A DNA stretch of 64,000 nucleotides, taken from the NCBI GenBank assembly GCA_017512285.1, contig JAFWGU010000009.1:1-64000 (forward strand), written 5' to 3'. Made by a program: the position numbers and the translations under genes. Source of the DNA: Erysipelotrichaceae bacterium (GTDB lineage Bacteria > Bacillota_I > Bacilli_A > Erysipelotrichales > Erysipelotrichaceae). The notes beneath the pieces were generated by a model, which was given only the letters and a program-made list of their open reading frames with translations, was not told where the DNA came from and did no database searches. Every line of letters starts with the position of its first letter. The first letter of the stretch is position 1. Positions 55,419 through 63,961 of the stretch are shown here, in pieces.

Positions 55419-56648
55419 TTACTTGATTGTTAAGATGAAGTCTTCTACGTTAGCTCTTTCAGCAGCTGCCTGCTTGGCATCTTCCTGAATTAAGATCTTC
55501 TTCCATTCCTTAACTGGTAAGTCACCATCAACAACTGGATTTGCCTGGTTGCCGCTGTAGTCACCGAATCTGCCGGACATGCCCTTGTATACTGAACCGT
55601 CCTTGATTGTCAGAGTGCCATTGCCCTTCCAGCCTTCTTCTGAATATAACCAGATTAAGAATGCCTTAGCTAATTCTGGGTTGTCAGCGTTCTTTACCTG
55701 TAATCCATAGATTGGGTAAATGAAGCCTGCAACTGGGTTGACTTCCTGTGCGAATGACATGTTGTCTGAACCGTCGTCACGCTTGCCGAGACTCTTCTTA
55801 TACTTGTTCAGAGTGATCAGAGCGCTCATCTTCTTGTCAGCAGCAGCTGTATCCTTGGCGATTGTGCCATCTGATGAACCTAATACGACGCCGTTCTTGT
55901 ACATCATCTTGATGAACTGATAGCCAGCATTCGGGCAGTCAGCATCCAGTACGATGTCCTTGCCATAGTAAGCCTTGTAAGCTTCTGCCATCTTGGCTGC
56001 GTTTTCTTCTGATGTCAGGTTGACTAAGAAGTTCATGTTAACGCCTTCGCTTGAAGGATCCTTCATGCATAATGCGCCAGCATACTGTGGGTCTGTGCAG
56101 TACCAGATGTTATTGATTTCGCCATCAGCGAATGACTTGTCTCCTGCGTTAACGTTGTAGATGAATACCTTGTTGCAGTAGTCCCAAACTAACAGAGGTT
56201 CGCAGTCTTCACCGACTAAAGCTTCGATTTCCTTGTTGTACCAGTTGTAAACATAGCCTTCTTCAACGAGGTCTGTCAGAACACGTCCGCCATCCTGAAT
56301 GAAGATGATGTCAGCGCCGTCAACACCCTGAGCAACTTCTGTAGCTACCTGAGTGATCTGGTTTGTGTCACCGATCTGGGTTGAGCTGTACTCGATCTTG
56401 CCATCTAATTCATACTTGATCATGAATGCTTCAATAGCATCATTGATAACTGAGTGTGTAGTATAGATTGTCAATGGCTTGCCGTTGGTCTTGCCGGCTT
56501 CTAATAATTCTTCAAAAGTAGCTGTGTCAGCACCTGACTTAGGTGTGTCTTCACCGCCGCCTTCCTTTCCGCCTTCACCGCTGCCTGAGCAACCGAACAT
56601 TGTCAGACACATGAGGACTGAAAGGAGAACTGTCAATAATTTTTTCAT
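55419..56648 (-). CDS. Extracellular binding lipoprotein of an AfuA/FbpA-like ABC importer
   Basis: About 409 residues. The signal MKKLLTVLLSVLMCLTMFGC ends in a lipobox, followed by a Gly/Glu-rich linker. The mature part (LTIYTTHSVINDAIEAFMIKYE, GADIIFIQDGGRVLTDL, AFLIWLYSEEGWKGNG) is a periplasmic-binding-protein fold of the iron/spermidine/phosphosugar group. A frame starting 15 codons earlier includes a GTAACG-rich leader and the cre site, so the ATG at 56648 is the likely start. The DUF624 partner and cre operator suggest an organic, carbon-source ligand. Confidence 0.88.
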   Translation of the reverse strand: MKKLLTVLLSVLMCLTMFGCSGSGEGGKEGGGEDTPKSGADTATFEELLEAGKTNGKPLTIYTTHSVINDAIEAFMIKYELDGKIEYSSTQIGDTNQITQVATEVAQGVDGADIIFIQDGGRVLTDLVEEGYVYNWYNKEIEALVGEDCEPLLVWDYCNKVFIYNVNAGDKSFADGEINNIWYCTDPQYAGALCMKDPSSEGVNMNFLVNLTSEENAAKMAEAYKAYYGKDIVLDADCPNAGYQFIKMMYKNGVVLGSSDGTIAKDTAAADKKMSALITLNKYKKSLGKRDDGSDNMSFAQEVNPVAGFIYPIYGLQVKNADNPELAKAFLIWLYSEEGWKGNGTLTIKDGSVYKGMSGRFGDYSGNQANPVVDGDLPVKEWKKILIQEDAKQAAAERANVEDFILTIK

Positions 56649-56678
56649 AGTTTCATTTCCCTTCTTCTCTCCGTTACT

Positions 56679-56692
56679 TGCAAACGCTTTCA
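56679..56692 (-). promoter_or_regulatory. cre-like operator of the AfuABC-type operon
   Basis: TGCAAACGCTTTCA on the plus strand matches the CcpA-binding consensus at almost every position. It stands 31 bases before the binding-protein start codon, where CcpA binding would block early transcription. Confidence 0.6.
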
Positions 56693-56756
56693 CTAGACTT
56701 ATTTTATTACATCAGGTAACTTTATTCAAGTTAATGACCTCACATGTTCAGCCATA

Positions 56757-56783
56757 AGAAAAAAAGAGCATCTTTCGATGCTC
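56757..56783 (-). terminator. Terminator after asnS
   Basis: On the minus strand GAGCATC-GAAA-GATGCTC is a perfect seven-base stem with a GNRA tetraloop, followed by TTTTTTT. Strong intrinsic terminator. Confidence 0.85.
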
Positions 56784-56795
56784 CTGTTTCCTGCT

Positions 56796-58178
56796 TTAGA
56801 AGTTCAGGTTCTTCGGTGTTCTTGGATATGACAGAACGTCTCTGATGTTCTCAATGCCGGTAATGTACATTAACAGTCTTTCAAAGCCGACACCGAAACC
56901 GGCATGCTTGCAGCAGCCGTACTTTCTGAGATCAAGGTACCACTGCAGTGATTCCCTGTTGACACCCTTCTCATCCATTCTCTGAGCCAGGACGTCGTAT
57001 CTTTCCTCTCTCTGAGAACCGCCGCATAATTCGCCGACCACCGGCATTAACAGGTCAGTTGCGGCAACGGTTCTATTGTCATCATTGAGTCTCATGTAGA
57101 AGGACTTTGATTCCTTCGGATAGTTCATTACGAATACAGGTCCCTTGCAGATGACATCGCAGAGATACTTCTCGTGTTCGGTCTGGATGTCCATGCCCCA
57201 GAATACCTTGTTTTCAAATCTGTCTTCAACTTTCTTGAGTTCCTCAAGAACGTCAGCGTATTCCATTCTGGCAAACGGCTTCTCAACGACGGCCTTGAGT
57301 CTGTCGATGATGCCCTTGTCGATCATGGTATTGAAGAAATTCATTTCCTCAGGGCAGTTGTCAAATACCTCGTTGATGCAGAACTTGACCATGTCTTCCA
57401 TCAGGTTCATGTCGTCTTCCAGATCGGCGAAGGCAATCTCCGGTTCGCACATCCAGAATTCGTTGGCATGCTTCTTGGTGTTTGAATTCTCGGCTCTGAA
57501 GGTCGGCCCGAATGTATATACGTCTCTGAATGCCAGGGCATAGGCCTCGACATGCAGCTGACCGGAAACGGTCAGGGATGCTTTCTTGCCGAAGAAGTCC
57601 TCGTCATACTTGTCATCCTGTCTGGTGGTTACCGTGAATACCTCGCCGGCACCCTCGGCATCGTTACCGGTGATGATCGGCGTATGAACGTAGACAAAGC
57701 CCTGATTCTGGAAGAATTCATGAATGGCCATAGCCAGCACGCTTCTTACTCTGAAGACTGCTGAGAAGGTATTCGTACGCGGTCTCAAGTGGGCAATCTC
57801 TCTTAGGTACTCAAATGAGTGACGCTTCTTCTGTAACGGATAGTCAGCCGTGCACTCGCCCTCTACTGCTGCCTCTGTCAGGTGCAGTTCAAAAGGCTGC
57901 TTCATTTCCGGTGTCAGAACGAACTTGCCGGTTACGGTAAGTGCCGTACCAGTCAGACACTTGCTGAGCTCATCAAAGTTTGCCAGTTCCGGTGTATAAA
58001 CCAGCTGACAGTTCCTGAAATATGTGCCGTCATTCAGTTCAATGAAGGCTACCTGCCCATTGCTCCTGTTGGTTCTGATCCAGCCCTGCAGCTGAACGTA
58101 CTCGATGCCATCCATTCTCATTGGATCGCCGGCTCTGACCATTTCAAATAACTCTCTGATCGTCATGAATTCAAACAT
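56796..58178 (-). CDS. asnS: Asparaginyl-tRNA synthetase
   Basis: About 460 residues of class IIb aminoacyl-tRNA synthetase. An N-terminal OB-fold binds the anticodon ([21 protein letters not shown]). Motif 2 is in [21 protein letters not shown], where the Asn-type sequence distinguishes it from AspS, and motif 3 is [13 protein letters not shown]. It charges tRNA-Asn. The ATG at 58178 with GGGGAGGAA upstream is chosen; longer frames run into the T-box terminator. Confidence 0.95.
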   Translation of the reverse strand: MFEFMTIRELFEMVRAGDPMRMDGIEYVQLQGWIRTNRSNGQVAFIELNDGTYFRNCQLVYTPELANFDELSKCLTGTALTVTGKFVLTPEMKQPFELHLTEAAVEGECTADYPLQKKRHSFEYLREIAHLRPRTNTFSAVFRVRSVLAMAIHEFFQNQGFVYVHTPIITGNDAEGAGEVFTVTTRQDDKYDEDFFGKKASLTVSGQLHVEAYALAFRDVYTFGPTFRAENSNTKKHANEFWMCEPEIAFADLEDDMNLMEDMVKFCINEVFDNCPEEMNFFNTMIDKGIIDRLKAVVEKPFARMEYADVLEELKKVEDRFENKVFWGMDIQTEHEKYLCDVICKGPVFVMNYPKESKSFYMRLNDDNRTVAATDLLMPVVGELCGGSQREERYDVLAQRMDEKGVNRESLQWYLDLRKYGCCKHAGFGVGFERLLMYITGIENIRDVLSYPRTPKNLNF

Positions 58179-58198
58179 GTAAATTCCTCCCCTTAAAC

Positions 58199-58405
58199 AA
58201 ATAAAACGCCCCTGCAAAAGGAGCGTCATTAACGCGGTACCATCCTTAATTTGGTCTCTTTTCAGTTAACGCCTTGATTACGTAGCTGTCTACTGTTACT
58301 TCTCCAGCTCGGCTTGCGGACTGTTACACCATTCCAAAGACCTGAAGCACTTGCACCTTCTCGCTTCTCTCTGTAAGGTCCCTGACTGAAAAATGCTTTC
58401 CGTTC
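58199..58405 (-). promoter_or_regulatory. T-box riboswitch leader of asnS
   Basis: On the minus strand the leader contains ACAGAGAG near the 5' end, a stem of GAAGC and GCTTC, and the conserved T-box GGATGGTACCGCG (58233-58246). An intrinsic terminator follows (GACGCTCC pairing with GGGGCG, then TTTTATTT, 58201-58229). Uncharged tRNA should stabilise the antiterminator and switch on asnS. A specifier codon could not be placed with certainty; AAC in GTGTAACAG is a candidate. The T-box bulge is TGGT. Confidence 0.85.
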
Positions 58406-58410
58406 AACGC

Positions 58411-59046
58411 CTATTTGAATTTCTTAAGTGTATTTGTTTCAAATACAAGTTCCTGAATGTTGGCAACTATGTCGATCTCCTTCAGTATCATTCCCTTGGG
58501 AACGCTGATGTGCTGATGGGTAAAATCGATGAGTCCCAGTACTCCACACTTGTATAATCTGTCTACGACATTCTGAATGTCGGTAGATGCCGTCAGAATC
58601 GCAATACGGCAGTTCTTCGGGATCTTTTCTTCCAGCTGGTCAATGTGATAGACCGGAATGCCCTTTACCGTACCGATCAGCTTCTCGTCGATCTCAAATG
58701 CCATGACGATCTCGCCGACCACGTAATTCCAACGATTATAGTTTAACAAAGCGTGGCCTAAATTGCCAACCCCAATTAATATAATCTTTTCATCGAAACC
58801 GGTACCCAGCTTCTCATTGAAGACCTGGATCAGTTTCTCAACGTCATAACCATACCCCTGCTTGCCAAGACAGCCGATGAACGACAGATCCCTGCGGATC
58901 GTGGTGGCAGCTATATTGACAAGTTCACTCAACTCAGACGACAAAACCCTATTAACATTCTGCGAATGTAGCTTACGCAAGGCTTTCAGATAGATAGGGT
59001 AACGCTGCATTGTTGCCTTTGGCACAATACTGTACTGTTGTTGCAT
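58411..59046 (-). CDS. rex: Redox-sensing transcriptional repressor Rex
   Basis: 211 residues. An N-terminal winged helix (VNRVLSSELSELVNIAATTIRRDLS) is followed by a Rossmann domain with IGVGNLGHALLNY and AFEIDEKLIGTVKGIPVY. Rex senses the NADH/NAD+ ratio and represses fermentation, hydrogenase and respiratory genes in Bacillota. It lies 66 bases after tsaD and directly before the asnS T-box. No clear Rex operator was found in front of the hydrogenase pair in this window. Confidence 0.95.
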   Translation of the reverse strand: MQQQYSIVPKATMQRYPIYLKALRKLHSQNVNRVLSSELSELVNIAATTIRRDLSFIGCLGKQGYGYDVEKLIQVFNEKLGTGFDEKIILIGVGNLGHALLNYNRWNYVVGEIVMAFEIDEKLIGTVKGIPVYHIDQLEEKIPKNCRIAILTASTDIQNVVDRLYKCGVLGLIDFTHQHISVPKGMILKEIDIVANIQELVFETNTLKKFK

Positions 59047-59112
59047 GATTATTCACCGCCTATACATTAGTATTTTAGCATATATGTGCCTGAATTGATA
59101 CAACATTCGTAT

Positions 59113-60120
59113 TTACTGCATTTCCAGTGACGGATCTGCCTCGATGTCGAGATCTGCGAATATTCCCTTCTTATATGCTATGTATCCGCTTGCCCCAATC
59201 ATGGCCGCATTGTCCGTGCAATAGGCCAGCGGAGGTATGATGTAGCTGATTCCCGGATGCTTCTTCATCCTTTCGACACAAATCTCTCTTAACCGGCTGT
59301 TGGCGGCTACGCCCCCGGCCAGTATGACCTGTCTGACCTCGTATTCATCCAGTACCGTTTCCACTCTGCTCCACAGATGGGACAGGGCTGCTTCCTGGAA
59401 GCTTGCGCACATGTCCGGAACACTTAGTTCCTCATTGTTTCTTTCCAGCCTCTTGAGGCTCTGCATTACCGCTGACTTCAATCCTGAGAACGAGAAGTTC
59501 AGAGGGTCATCGGTATGGACCTTAGGAAGCTGATATCTCGGTTGGCCTTCCTTAGCCAGCTTGTCGATCTTGGGGCCGCCCGGGTAAGGAAGATTCAGTA
59601 CTCTTCCAACCTTGTCATAGGCTTCTCCCACGGCATCGTCCTGCGTGGTGCCCAGCACTTCAAAGTCATAGTCTTCCTTCATCAGGACAAGTTCCGTATG
59701 ACCGCCGGATACTACCAGCGCCAGTAACGGGAACTTCAGTTCATCAACGAAGGCATTGGCATAGATGTGTCCGGTCAGATGCTGTACCGGAATCAACGGC
59801 TTGTGGTATGCCCAGGCCAGCGTCTTGGCTGCCAGTACGCCAATGTGCAGAGAACCGATCAGTCCCGGTCCGACCGTAACGGCGATCCCGTCGATGTCAT
59901 CCCAGCTGACCTTGGCCTCTTCAAGAGCTTCCTTGATGATGATGCTGATGTTTTCAATGTGAATGCGGCTGGCTACCTCAGGTACGACCCCGCCGTATTT
60001 GGTATGAACATCTATCTGGCTGGCAACCTTGCTTGAAAGGATCTCCCTGCCGTTTCTTACCAGCGCGCAGGCAGTCTCATCACAGCTTGATTCAAGTGCC
60101 AATATAATAACGTCCTTCAT
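59113..60120 (-). CDS. tsaD: tRNA N6-adenosine threonylcarbamoyltransferase TsaD
   Basis: 335 residues of the Kae1/Gcp family: LALESSCDETACALVRNG at the start, metal-binding HLTGHIYAN, and VSGGHTELVL. It transfers the threonylcarbamoyl group onto A37 of tRNAs reading ANN codons, working with TsaB and TsaE encoded in the same operon. One base separates it from rimI. Confidence 0.97.
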   Translation of the reverse strand: MKDVIILALESSCDETACALVRNGREILSSKVASQIDVHTKYGGVVPEVASRIHIENISIIIKEALEEAKVSWDDIDGIAVTVGPGLIGSLHIGVLAAKTLAWAYHKPLIPVQHLTGHIYANAFVDELKFPLLALVVSGGHTELVLMKEDYDFEVLGTTQDDAVGEAYDKVGRVLNLPYPGGPKIDKLAKEGQPRYQLPKVHTDDPLNFSFSGLKSAVMQSLKRLERNNEELSVPDMCASFQEAALSHLWSRVETVLDEYEVRQVILAGGVAANSRLREICVERMKKHPGISYIIPPLAYCTDNAAMIGASGYIAYKKGIFADLDIEADPSLEMQ

Positions 60121-60121
60121 C

Positions 60122-60562
60122 CTAGATTCCTTTCATCATCCGGTAGGCATCCTCATACTTGCCGGCATGTCTGTAATAACCGGGCTTGGTATTGATTACC
60201 GAAAAGCCCTGATTCTCATAAAGTCTGATGGCCTGGACATTTGATACTCTTACTTCCAGACCGATGGTCTCGCAGCCGTTCTCCATCGCCTTCATTTCAA
60301 GGTGTTTCATCAGCTGCTGACCTAATCCCCTGTGCTGACAATCAGGCAGTACGGCTATGTTGGCTATCTCTGCCTGTTCAAAGGTTATCCAGAGGTCATA
60401 GTAACCTACGATCCTGTCATCCTCTACCATTACCCACAGCTGGGCATAGGGGTTGTCATATAATTCATATTCGTAATCTTTTTTGCTCCAGGCATCGTCA
60501 AAGCACAGCCTTTCGATTTCCAGGATCTCGTTAAGATCACTTTTCTTCATCTTTCTGATCAC
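60122..60562 (-). CDS. rimI: Ribosomal-protein alanine N-acetyltransferase RimI
   Basis: 146 residues of GNAT fold: IANIAVLPDCQHRGLGQQLMKHLE is the acetyl-CoA loop, and VSNVQAIRLYENQGF is the family C-terminal block. In model bacteria RimI acetylates the N-terminus of ribosomal protein S18. It sits between tsaB and tsaD, overlapping tsaB by four bases, the usual arrangement in Bacillota. Confidence 0.9.
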   Translation of the reverse strand: MIRKMKKSDLNEILEIERLCFDDAWSKKDYEYELYDNPYAQLWVMVEDDRIVGYYDLWITFEQAEIANIAVLPDCQHRGLGQQLMKHLEMKAMENGCETIGLEVRVSNVQAIRLYENQGFSVINTKPGYYRHAGKYEDAYRMMKGI

Positions 60563-61152
60563 TTGAGGTACTCCTCACTGCTCTTGAGATAGGTTGGAGT
60601 CAGTAAGTCAACGTTATCGACCTTCTGCCAGAATTCTCTCAGATCGGCAAAGTGTTGAGCCAGATCACCATATTTGTCTTCCTGGCCAAACAGGTGCAGG
60701 TCACCGATGACGTTTGCGCCGCTGTCGATGATCTCCTTCATCCTGTCGTTGGTATAAATGGTATCTTCCATCAGAGGCTTTCCATCCTTATATCTTCCGA
60801 CATATACTCTCTTGGCCCTGGCATCCATGATGACGTAGCAGTCCTCAAGTCCGGCATATAGCTGTAAGGTGCTCAGCGTATAGACGTCCCTGTTCATTAA
60901 TGAGCCAAGAACCTTGGCCATGGTCATGCCGATCCTGACCCCGGTATAGCTGCCCGGTCCCTGGGCAACGACGAAGCTGTCAATGTCGCTGGCCTCAAGA
61001 CCGTGTCTCTCCAGAAGTTTGCTGATCTCGGGGATCAGATATTCGGACTGATGCTTGAAGCAGTCCAGCTGAACGCCTTCTACCAGTCTGTCATCCTTTA
61101 ACAGAGCCAGAAGCAGGAACTGGTGAGATGTATCTACTCCTACTGTGTACAT
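60559..61152 (-). CDS. tsaB: tRNA threonylcarbamoyladenosine biosynthesis protein TsaB
   Basis: 197 residues of ASKHA fold: VGVDTSHQFLLLALL at the start and VAQGPGSYTGVRIGMTMAKVL, the family signature. TsaB dimerises with TsaD as a scaffold for t6A synthesis. It lacks metal ligands, as expected. Overlaps tsaE by 13 bases. Confidence 0.93.
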   Translation of the reverse strand: MYTVGVDTSHQFLLLALLKDDRLVEGVQLDCFKHQSEYLIPEISKLLERHGLEASDIDSFVVAQGPGSYTGVRIGMTMAKVLGSLMNRDVYTLSTLQLYAGLEDCYVIMDARAKRVYVGRYKDGKPLMEDTIYTNDRMKEIIDSGANVIGDLHLFGQEDKYGDLAQHFADLREFWQKVDNVDLLTPTYLKSSEEYLK

Positions 61153-61598
61153 AGTCTTTCAAGCACCTCCTCATAATTGTCTCCACATGCTGAGAATACC
61201 AGCATTCTGGAATCGTCATCGCCTATTGTCAGATTGATGCTCAGCCTTTCTTCCGGCAGAACATCCTCAATGAAATTCGACCATTCAATCACGCAGACCC
61301 CATCGCCATCCACATATTCTTCAAAGCCCAGATCCTGGTCAATGTCCTCCAGTCTGTAGGCATCGATGTGATACAGCGGCAGTCTGCCCTTATAGCTCTT
61401 CATCAGCGTAAATGTCGGTGAAGTTACGTTCCTTGTGATCTCCAGCCCCCTGGCCAGTCCCTGGGTAAAGGTCGTCTTGCCGGCGCCCAGTTCCCCGGAT
61501 AAGGTAATGAGAAAACTGCCGTCGATGAGACTGCCCAGTTTCTTTCCCAATTCCCTGGTCTGATCAGGTGCGTATGTTACTACCTTTAATTCCTTCAT
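61140..61598 (-). CDS. tsaE: tRNA threonylcarbamoyladenosine biosynthesis ATPase TsaE
   Basis: About 152 residues. Walker A GELGAGKTTFTQGLARGL, then SPTFTLMKSYKGRLPLYHIDAYRL and VCVIEWSNFIEDVLPEE. It supplies ATP hydrolysis to the TsaBD complex. The ATG at 61598 has GGTGAT before it and is preferred to a GTG five codons upstream. Confidence 0.94.
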   Translation of the reverse strand: MKELKVVTYAPDQTRELGKKLGSLIDGSFLITLSGELGAGKTTFTQGLARGLEITRNVTSPTFTLMKSYKGRLPLYHIDAYRLEDIDQDLGFEEYVDGDGVCVIEWSNFIEDVLPEERLSINLTIGDDDSRMLVFSACGDNYEEVLERLCTQ

Positions 61599-61639
61599 AA
61601 AATCACCACACACTATTATAATCTTTTAAAACAAATAAT

Positions 61640-62101
61640 CTACCAGATTTCCCTTCCGCTCTCCATGTTGAGAAGGTATTTCTTTATTTCCAGGTGCCCG
61701 CCATAGCCGCCGATGGACCCGTCACTGTTGATGACGCGGTGACAGGGCACCACTATCATCAGTTTATTGTGATGCATGGCCTGTCCGGTAGCCTGAAAGC
61801 CACGCCTGTTGCCGGCCATGTAGGTCAGGTCACGGTAGCTTACCGTCGAACCGTACGGCACGGTCCTTAACGCATCGTATATTTTCTTTCTGAAAGGAGT
61901 CGTCTCATAGCGTAAGGGCAGATCAAAGTCTCTCCTTTTGCCCGCAAAATACTCCTTCAGCTGTCTTCTGGCTTCTGAAGTAATGTCATTGTTTCTTTCA
62001 CTTACGGCGCTTTCAATGATCTCCACTGCCAGTAAGCTTTCCTCATCGGCTTCGATCTTCAGATAGCCGAACGGAGTCTTCAGACATCCCGTGAATATCA
62101 T
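61640..62101 (-). CDS. ogt: Methylated-DNA--protein-cysteine methyltransferase
   Basis: 153 residues. The active-site motif IVVPCHRVINSDGSIGGYGG contains the acceptor cysteine; the DNA-binding helix (VSYRDLTYMAGNRRGFQATGQAM) precedes it. It removes methyl groups from O6-methylguanine in a suicidal reaction. The stop is near the tsaE gene and its start touches the stop of the upstream epimerase gene, so it belongs to the same operon. Confidence 0.93.
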   Translation of the reverse strand: MIFTGCLKTPFGYLKIEADEESLLAVEIIESAVSERNNDITSEARRQLKEYFAGKRRDFDLPLRYETTPFRKKIYDALRTVPYGSTVSYRDLTYMAGNRRGFQATGQAMHHNKLMIVVPCHRVINSDGSIGGYGGHLEIKKYLLNMESGREIW

Positions 62102-62886
62102 TAAGCCTCCTCAAACATCTGGGCAAGCTTCATGCCGATGTCATGGCCCTTTCTGTAGAATTCTTCAACCGTCATCATTTCCGGATACTGACCGTGATAG
62201 ATGATCTCCATCGTCAGTTCTCTGTTGAAGCCGGCCTTCTTGAGACTGCTCATGGCCCATTTCCAGTCGATGGTGCCGTCAAACGGCAGAAGGTGCTCAT
62301 CTCTGGCTCCGAAGTTATCGTGAATGTGCACTGAGGTTATCCTGTTGCGGAAGAAGTCAAAGTCAAATTCATCCTTGAAGTGGGCATGGCAGTGACCGAA
62401 GTCCAGACAGATGCCGGCCTTGCCCTTCAGATTGCTCAGCAGGTATCTCTGATATCCCGGCAGCTTGGTGTTCTCAAAACCGATCTCAATGCCCTGCTGG
62501 TTGGCGTAATCCACTATTGCCTCAAATCTTCTCAGGCCGATCTCATTTGGATAAGGTGCCTCCGTCTTGGAAACGGCATGCATCATTACCATCGGAATGC
62601 CGTTGGCCCTGGCTTCATCGATGTTTCTCTTGTATCTTTCAATCAGAGCTTCTCCCTCTTCCTTGTCCAGCCAGATGTCATTGATGTTCTGATAGCCCAG
62701 ATGAGCGAAGACGATCTCCAGCCCGGCCTTCTTTACGTAGTCGACCTGATCCTGCTGGGAGATCTCCCAGTCCTTGTCATACCACTGAATGAAGACCTTC
62801 TTAAAGCCAGCTGCCTTGATGGCATCAATGGTCTCATAAATGTTACTCTTGCCGTCATAGCTGACGCATACTGCCAAATCCAACAT
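62101..62886 (-). CDS. Sugar phosphate isomerase/epimerase-like TIM barrel
   Basis: About 261 residues of the xylose-isomerase-like family: IEIGFENTKLPGY, GICLDFGHCHAHF, SVHIHDNFGARDEHL and LTMEIIYHGQYPEM provide the Glu/Asp/His metal site. The ATG at 62886 (MLDLAVCVSYDG) with AAGGTG upstream is chosen; 28 further codons upstream are open but not family-like. Substrate unknown. Likely first gene of the ogt-tsa operon; diverges from the PAP2 gene. Confidence 0.78.
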   Translation of the reverse strand: MLDLAVCVSYDGKSNIYETIDAIKAAGFKKVFIQWYDKDWEISQQDQVDYVKKAGLEIVFAHLGYQNINDIWLDKEEGEALIERYKRNIDEARANGIPMVMMHAVSKTEAPYPNEIGLRRFEAIVDYANQQGIEIGFENTKLPGYQRYLLSNLKGKAGICLDFGHCHAHFKDEFDFDFFRNRITSVHIHDNFGARDEHLLPFDGTIDWKWAMSSLKKAGFNRELTMEIIYHGQYPEMMTVEEFYRKGHDIGMKLAQMFEEA

Positions 62887-62976
62887 GTTAACACCTTCTT
62901 TTTCACTACAATTATATTTACTTTGTAAAGCATTTTCCACTAAATGCGGGAATTGCTGGGAGGAATGCACGGGAAG

Positions 62977-62985
62977 TGCTATAAT
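62977..62985 (+). promoter_or_regulatory. Extended -10 promoter of the PAP2 gene
   Basis: TGCTATAAT (TATAAT at 62980-62985 with an extended TG) lies about 30 bases before the start codon. No convincing -35. Confidence 0.45.
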
Positions 62986-63014
62986 GAGTAAGTTAATATA
63001 AAGGAATGAAACAT

Positions 63015-63677
63015 ATGAAAAAACAGAGATTCATTGATTTTGCCGTAATACTGGCAGTAACCGTACTGTTCAGCATTCTCGTCTGCTTCGTTGACGTGGC
63101 AGCCATCGGCCCTGCCGGCACCAAGGTAGGCTTCTCACACATCAACGGTTTCTTCAGGGACATGATCCCTCTCAACATGGTACTTTACAGAGTGACCAAC
63201 CTGCTTGGCTATCTGGCACTACTGGTCTGCTGCGGATTCGCCTTCATGGGCGGCATGCAGCTGTTGCAGGGCAAGAGCCTTAAGAAGGTTGACCGCAACA
63301 TCATTGCCGTCGGCGTTCTCTACGTCATCGTCATCGCCCTGTACCTTCTGTTTGAAAAGGTAGCCATCAATTACAGACCGGTCATCATGCCGAATGAAAC
63401 TGCACCTGAAGCAAGCTTCCCTTCAACTCATGCCATGCTGGCAACTACCGTATTCGGCAGTGCTCCATGGGTAATGAACAGATATCTGAAGGACGCAAAG
63501 ATCAGAAAGATCTTCACGGCAGTCTGCTGGGTACTTGGCCTGGCAACCGTCGTTCTGAGATTCTTCTCAGGCGTTCACTGGTTCACGGACATAGTTGCCG
63601 GTTTCCTGATCAGTGTCACCCTGCTGTCAGGATTCAAGATCGTTCTGGGAATGATCAGGCCGAAGAAAAAGGCATAG
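63015..63677 (+). CDS. PAP2-family membrane phosphatase
   Basis: About 220 residues with five to six transmembrane segments. The phosphatase signature is present in modified form: KVAINYRP, PSTHAML (usually PSGH) and FSGVHWFTDIVAG with the catalytic histidine. Such enzymes dephosphorylate lipid carriers such as undecaprenyl diphosphate or phosphatidic acid. The second ATG (63015) has AAGGA nine bases upstream; the first (63006) is too close to it. Single-gene unit with its own terminator. Confidence 0.85.
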   Translation: MKKQRFIDFAVILAVTVLFSILVCFVDVAAIGPAGTKVGFSHINGFFRDMIPLNMVLYRVTNLLGYLALLVCCGFAFMGGMQLLQGKSLKKVDRNIIAVGVLYVIVIALYLLFEKVAINYRPVIMPNETAPEASFPSTHAMLATTVFGSAPWVMNRYLKDAKIRKIFTAVCWVLGLATVVLRFFSGVHWFTDIVAGFLISVTLLSGFKIVLGMIRPKKKA

Positions 63678-63683
63678 TAACAG

Positions 63684-63709
63684 GGAGGAACGACCGTTCC
63701 TCCTTTTTT
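63684..63709 (+). terminator. Terminator of the PAP2 gene
   Basis: GGAGGAAC and GTTCCTCC form a perfect eight-base stem with a four-base loop, followed by TTTTTT. Confidence 0.85.
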
Positions 63710-63753
63710 CTTCTTCTACGTTGTATTTACTAATAATATAATATCCATTTTTA

Positions 63754-63782
63754 TTGCACAGCAACTGCAGTTATGATATCAT
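63754..63782 (+). promoter_or_regulatory. Promoter of the riboswitch-controlled gene
   Basis: TTGCAC (63754-63759) and TATCAT (63777-63782) are separated by 17 bases. Transcription would begin about 63789, at the 5' edge of the riboswitch. Confidence 0.5.
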
Positions 63783-63786
63783 TTTA

Positions 63787-63885
63787 GCGACTGAGGGAGT
63801 AGTTAGCTCTGACAGGAGTGATTATGTCAACAACACTGGCCGAAAGGCCCTGGCATATCTTAATCAACGAGACTCATGTACAGCG
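63787..63885 (+). promoter_or_regulatory. Probable yybP-ykoY (manganese) riboswitch aptamer
   Basis: CTGAGGGAGTAG at the 5' side and CAACGAGACTCA at the 3' side are complementary at TGAG/CTCA and carry the GGGAGTAG and GAGAC elements of the yybP-ykoY aptamer. A GC-rich hairpin (GGCCGAAAGGCC) lies between. Such RNAs bind Mn2+ and usually turn on exporters. Identification is from memory of the motif and is not a covariance-model result. Confidence 0.6.
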
Positions 63886-63912
63886 CATTTCACTGTGCAT
63901 GGGGTATCAGAT

Positions 63913-63939
63913 CCAAGCACGGTGATGTTTGGTTTTTTT
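63913..63939 (+). terminator. Riboswitch expression-platform terminator
   Basis: CCAAGCA and TGTTTGG pair over seven bases (one G-T) around CGGTGA, followed by seven T. It lies between the aptamer and the start codon, as expected for transcriptional control. Confidence 0.65.
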
Positions 63940-63961
63940 ATTATATCGGGAGGATATGAAA

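Noticed and set aside
55419-56648. Ferric-iron-binding protein call
   Set aside because: The family includes sugar-phosphate and other ligands, and the cre site and DUF624 partner argue against a confident iron label.
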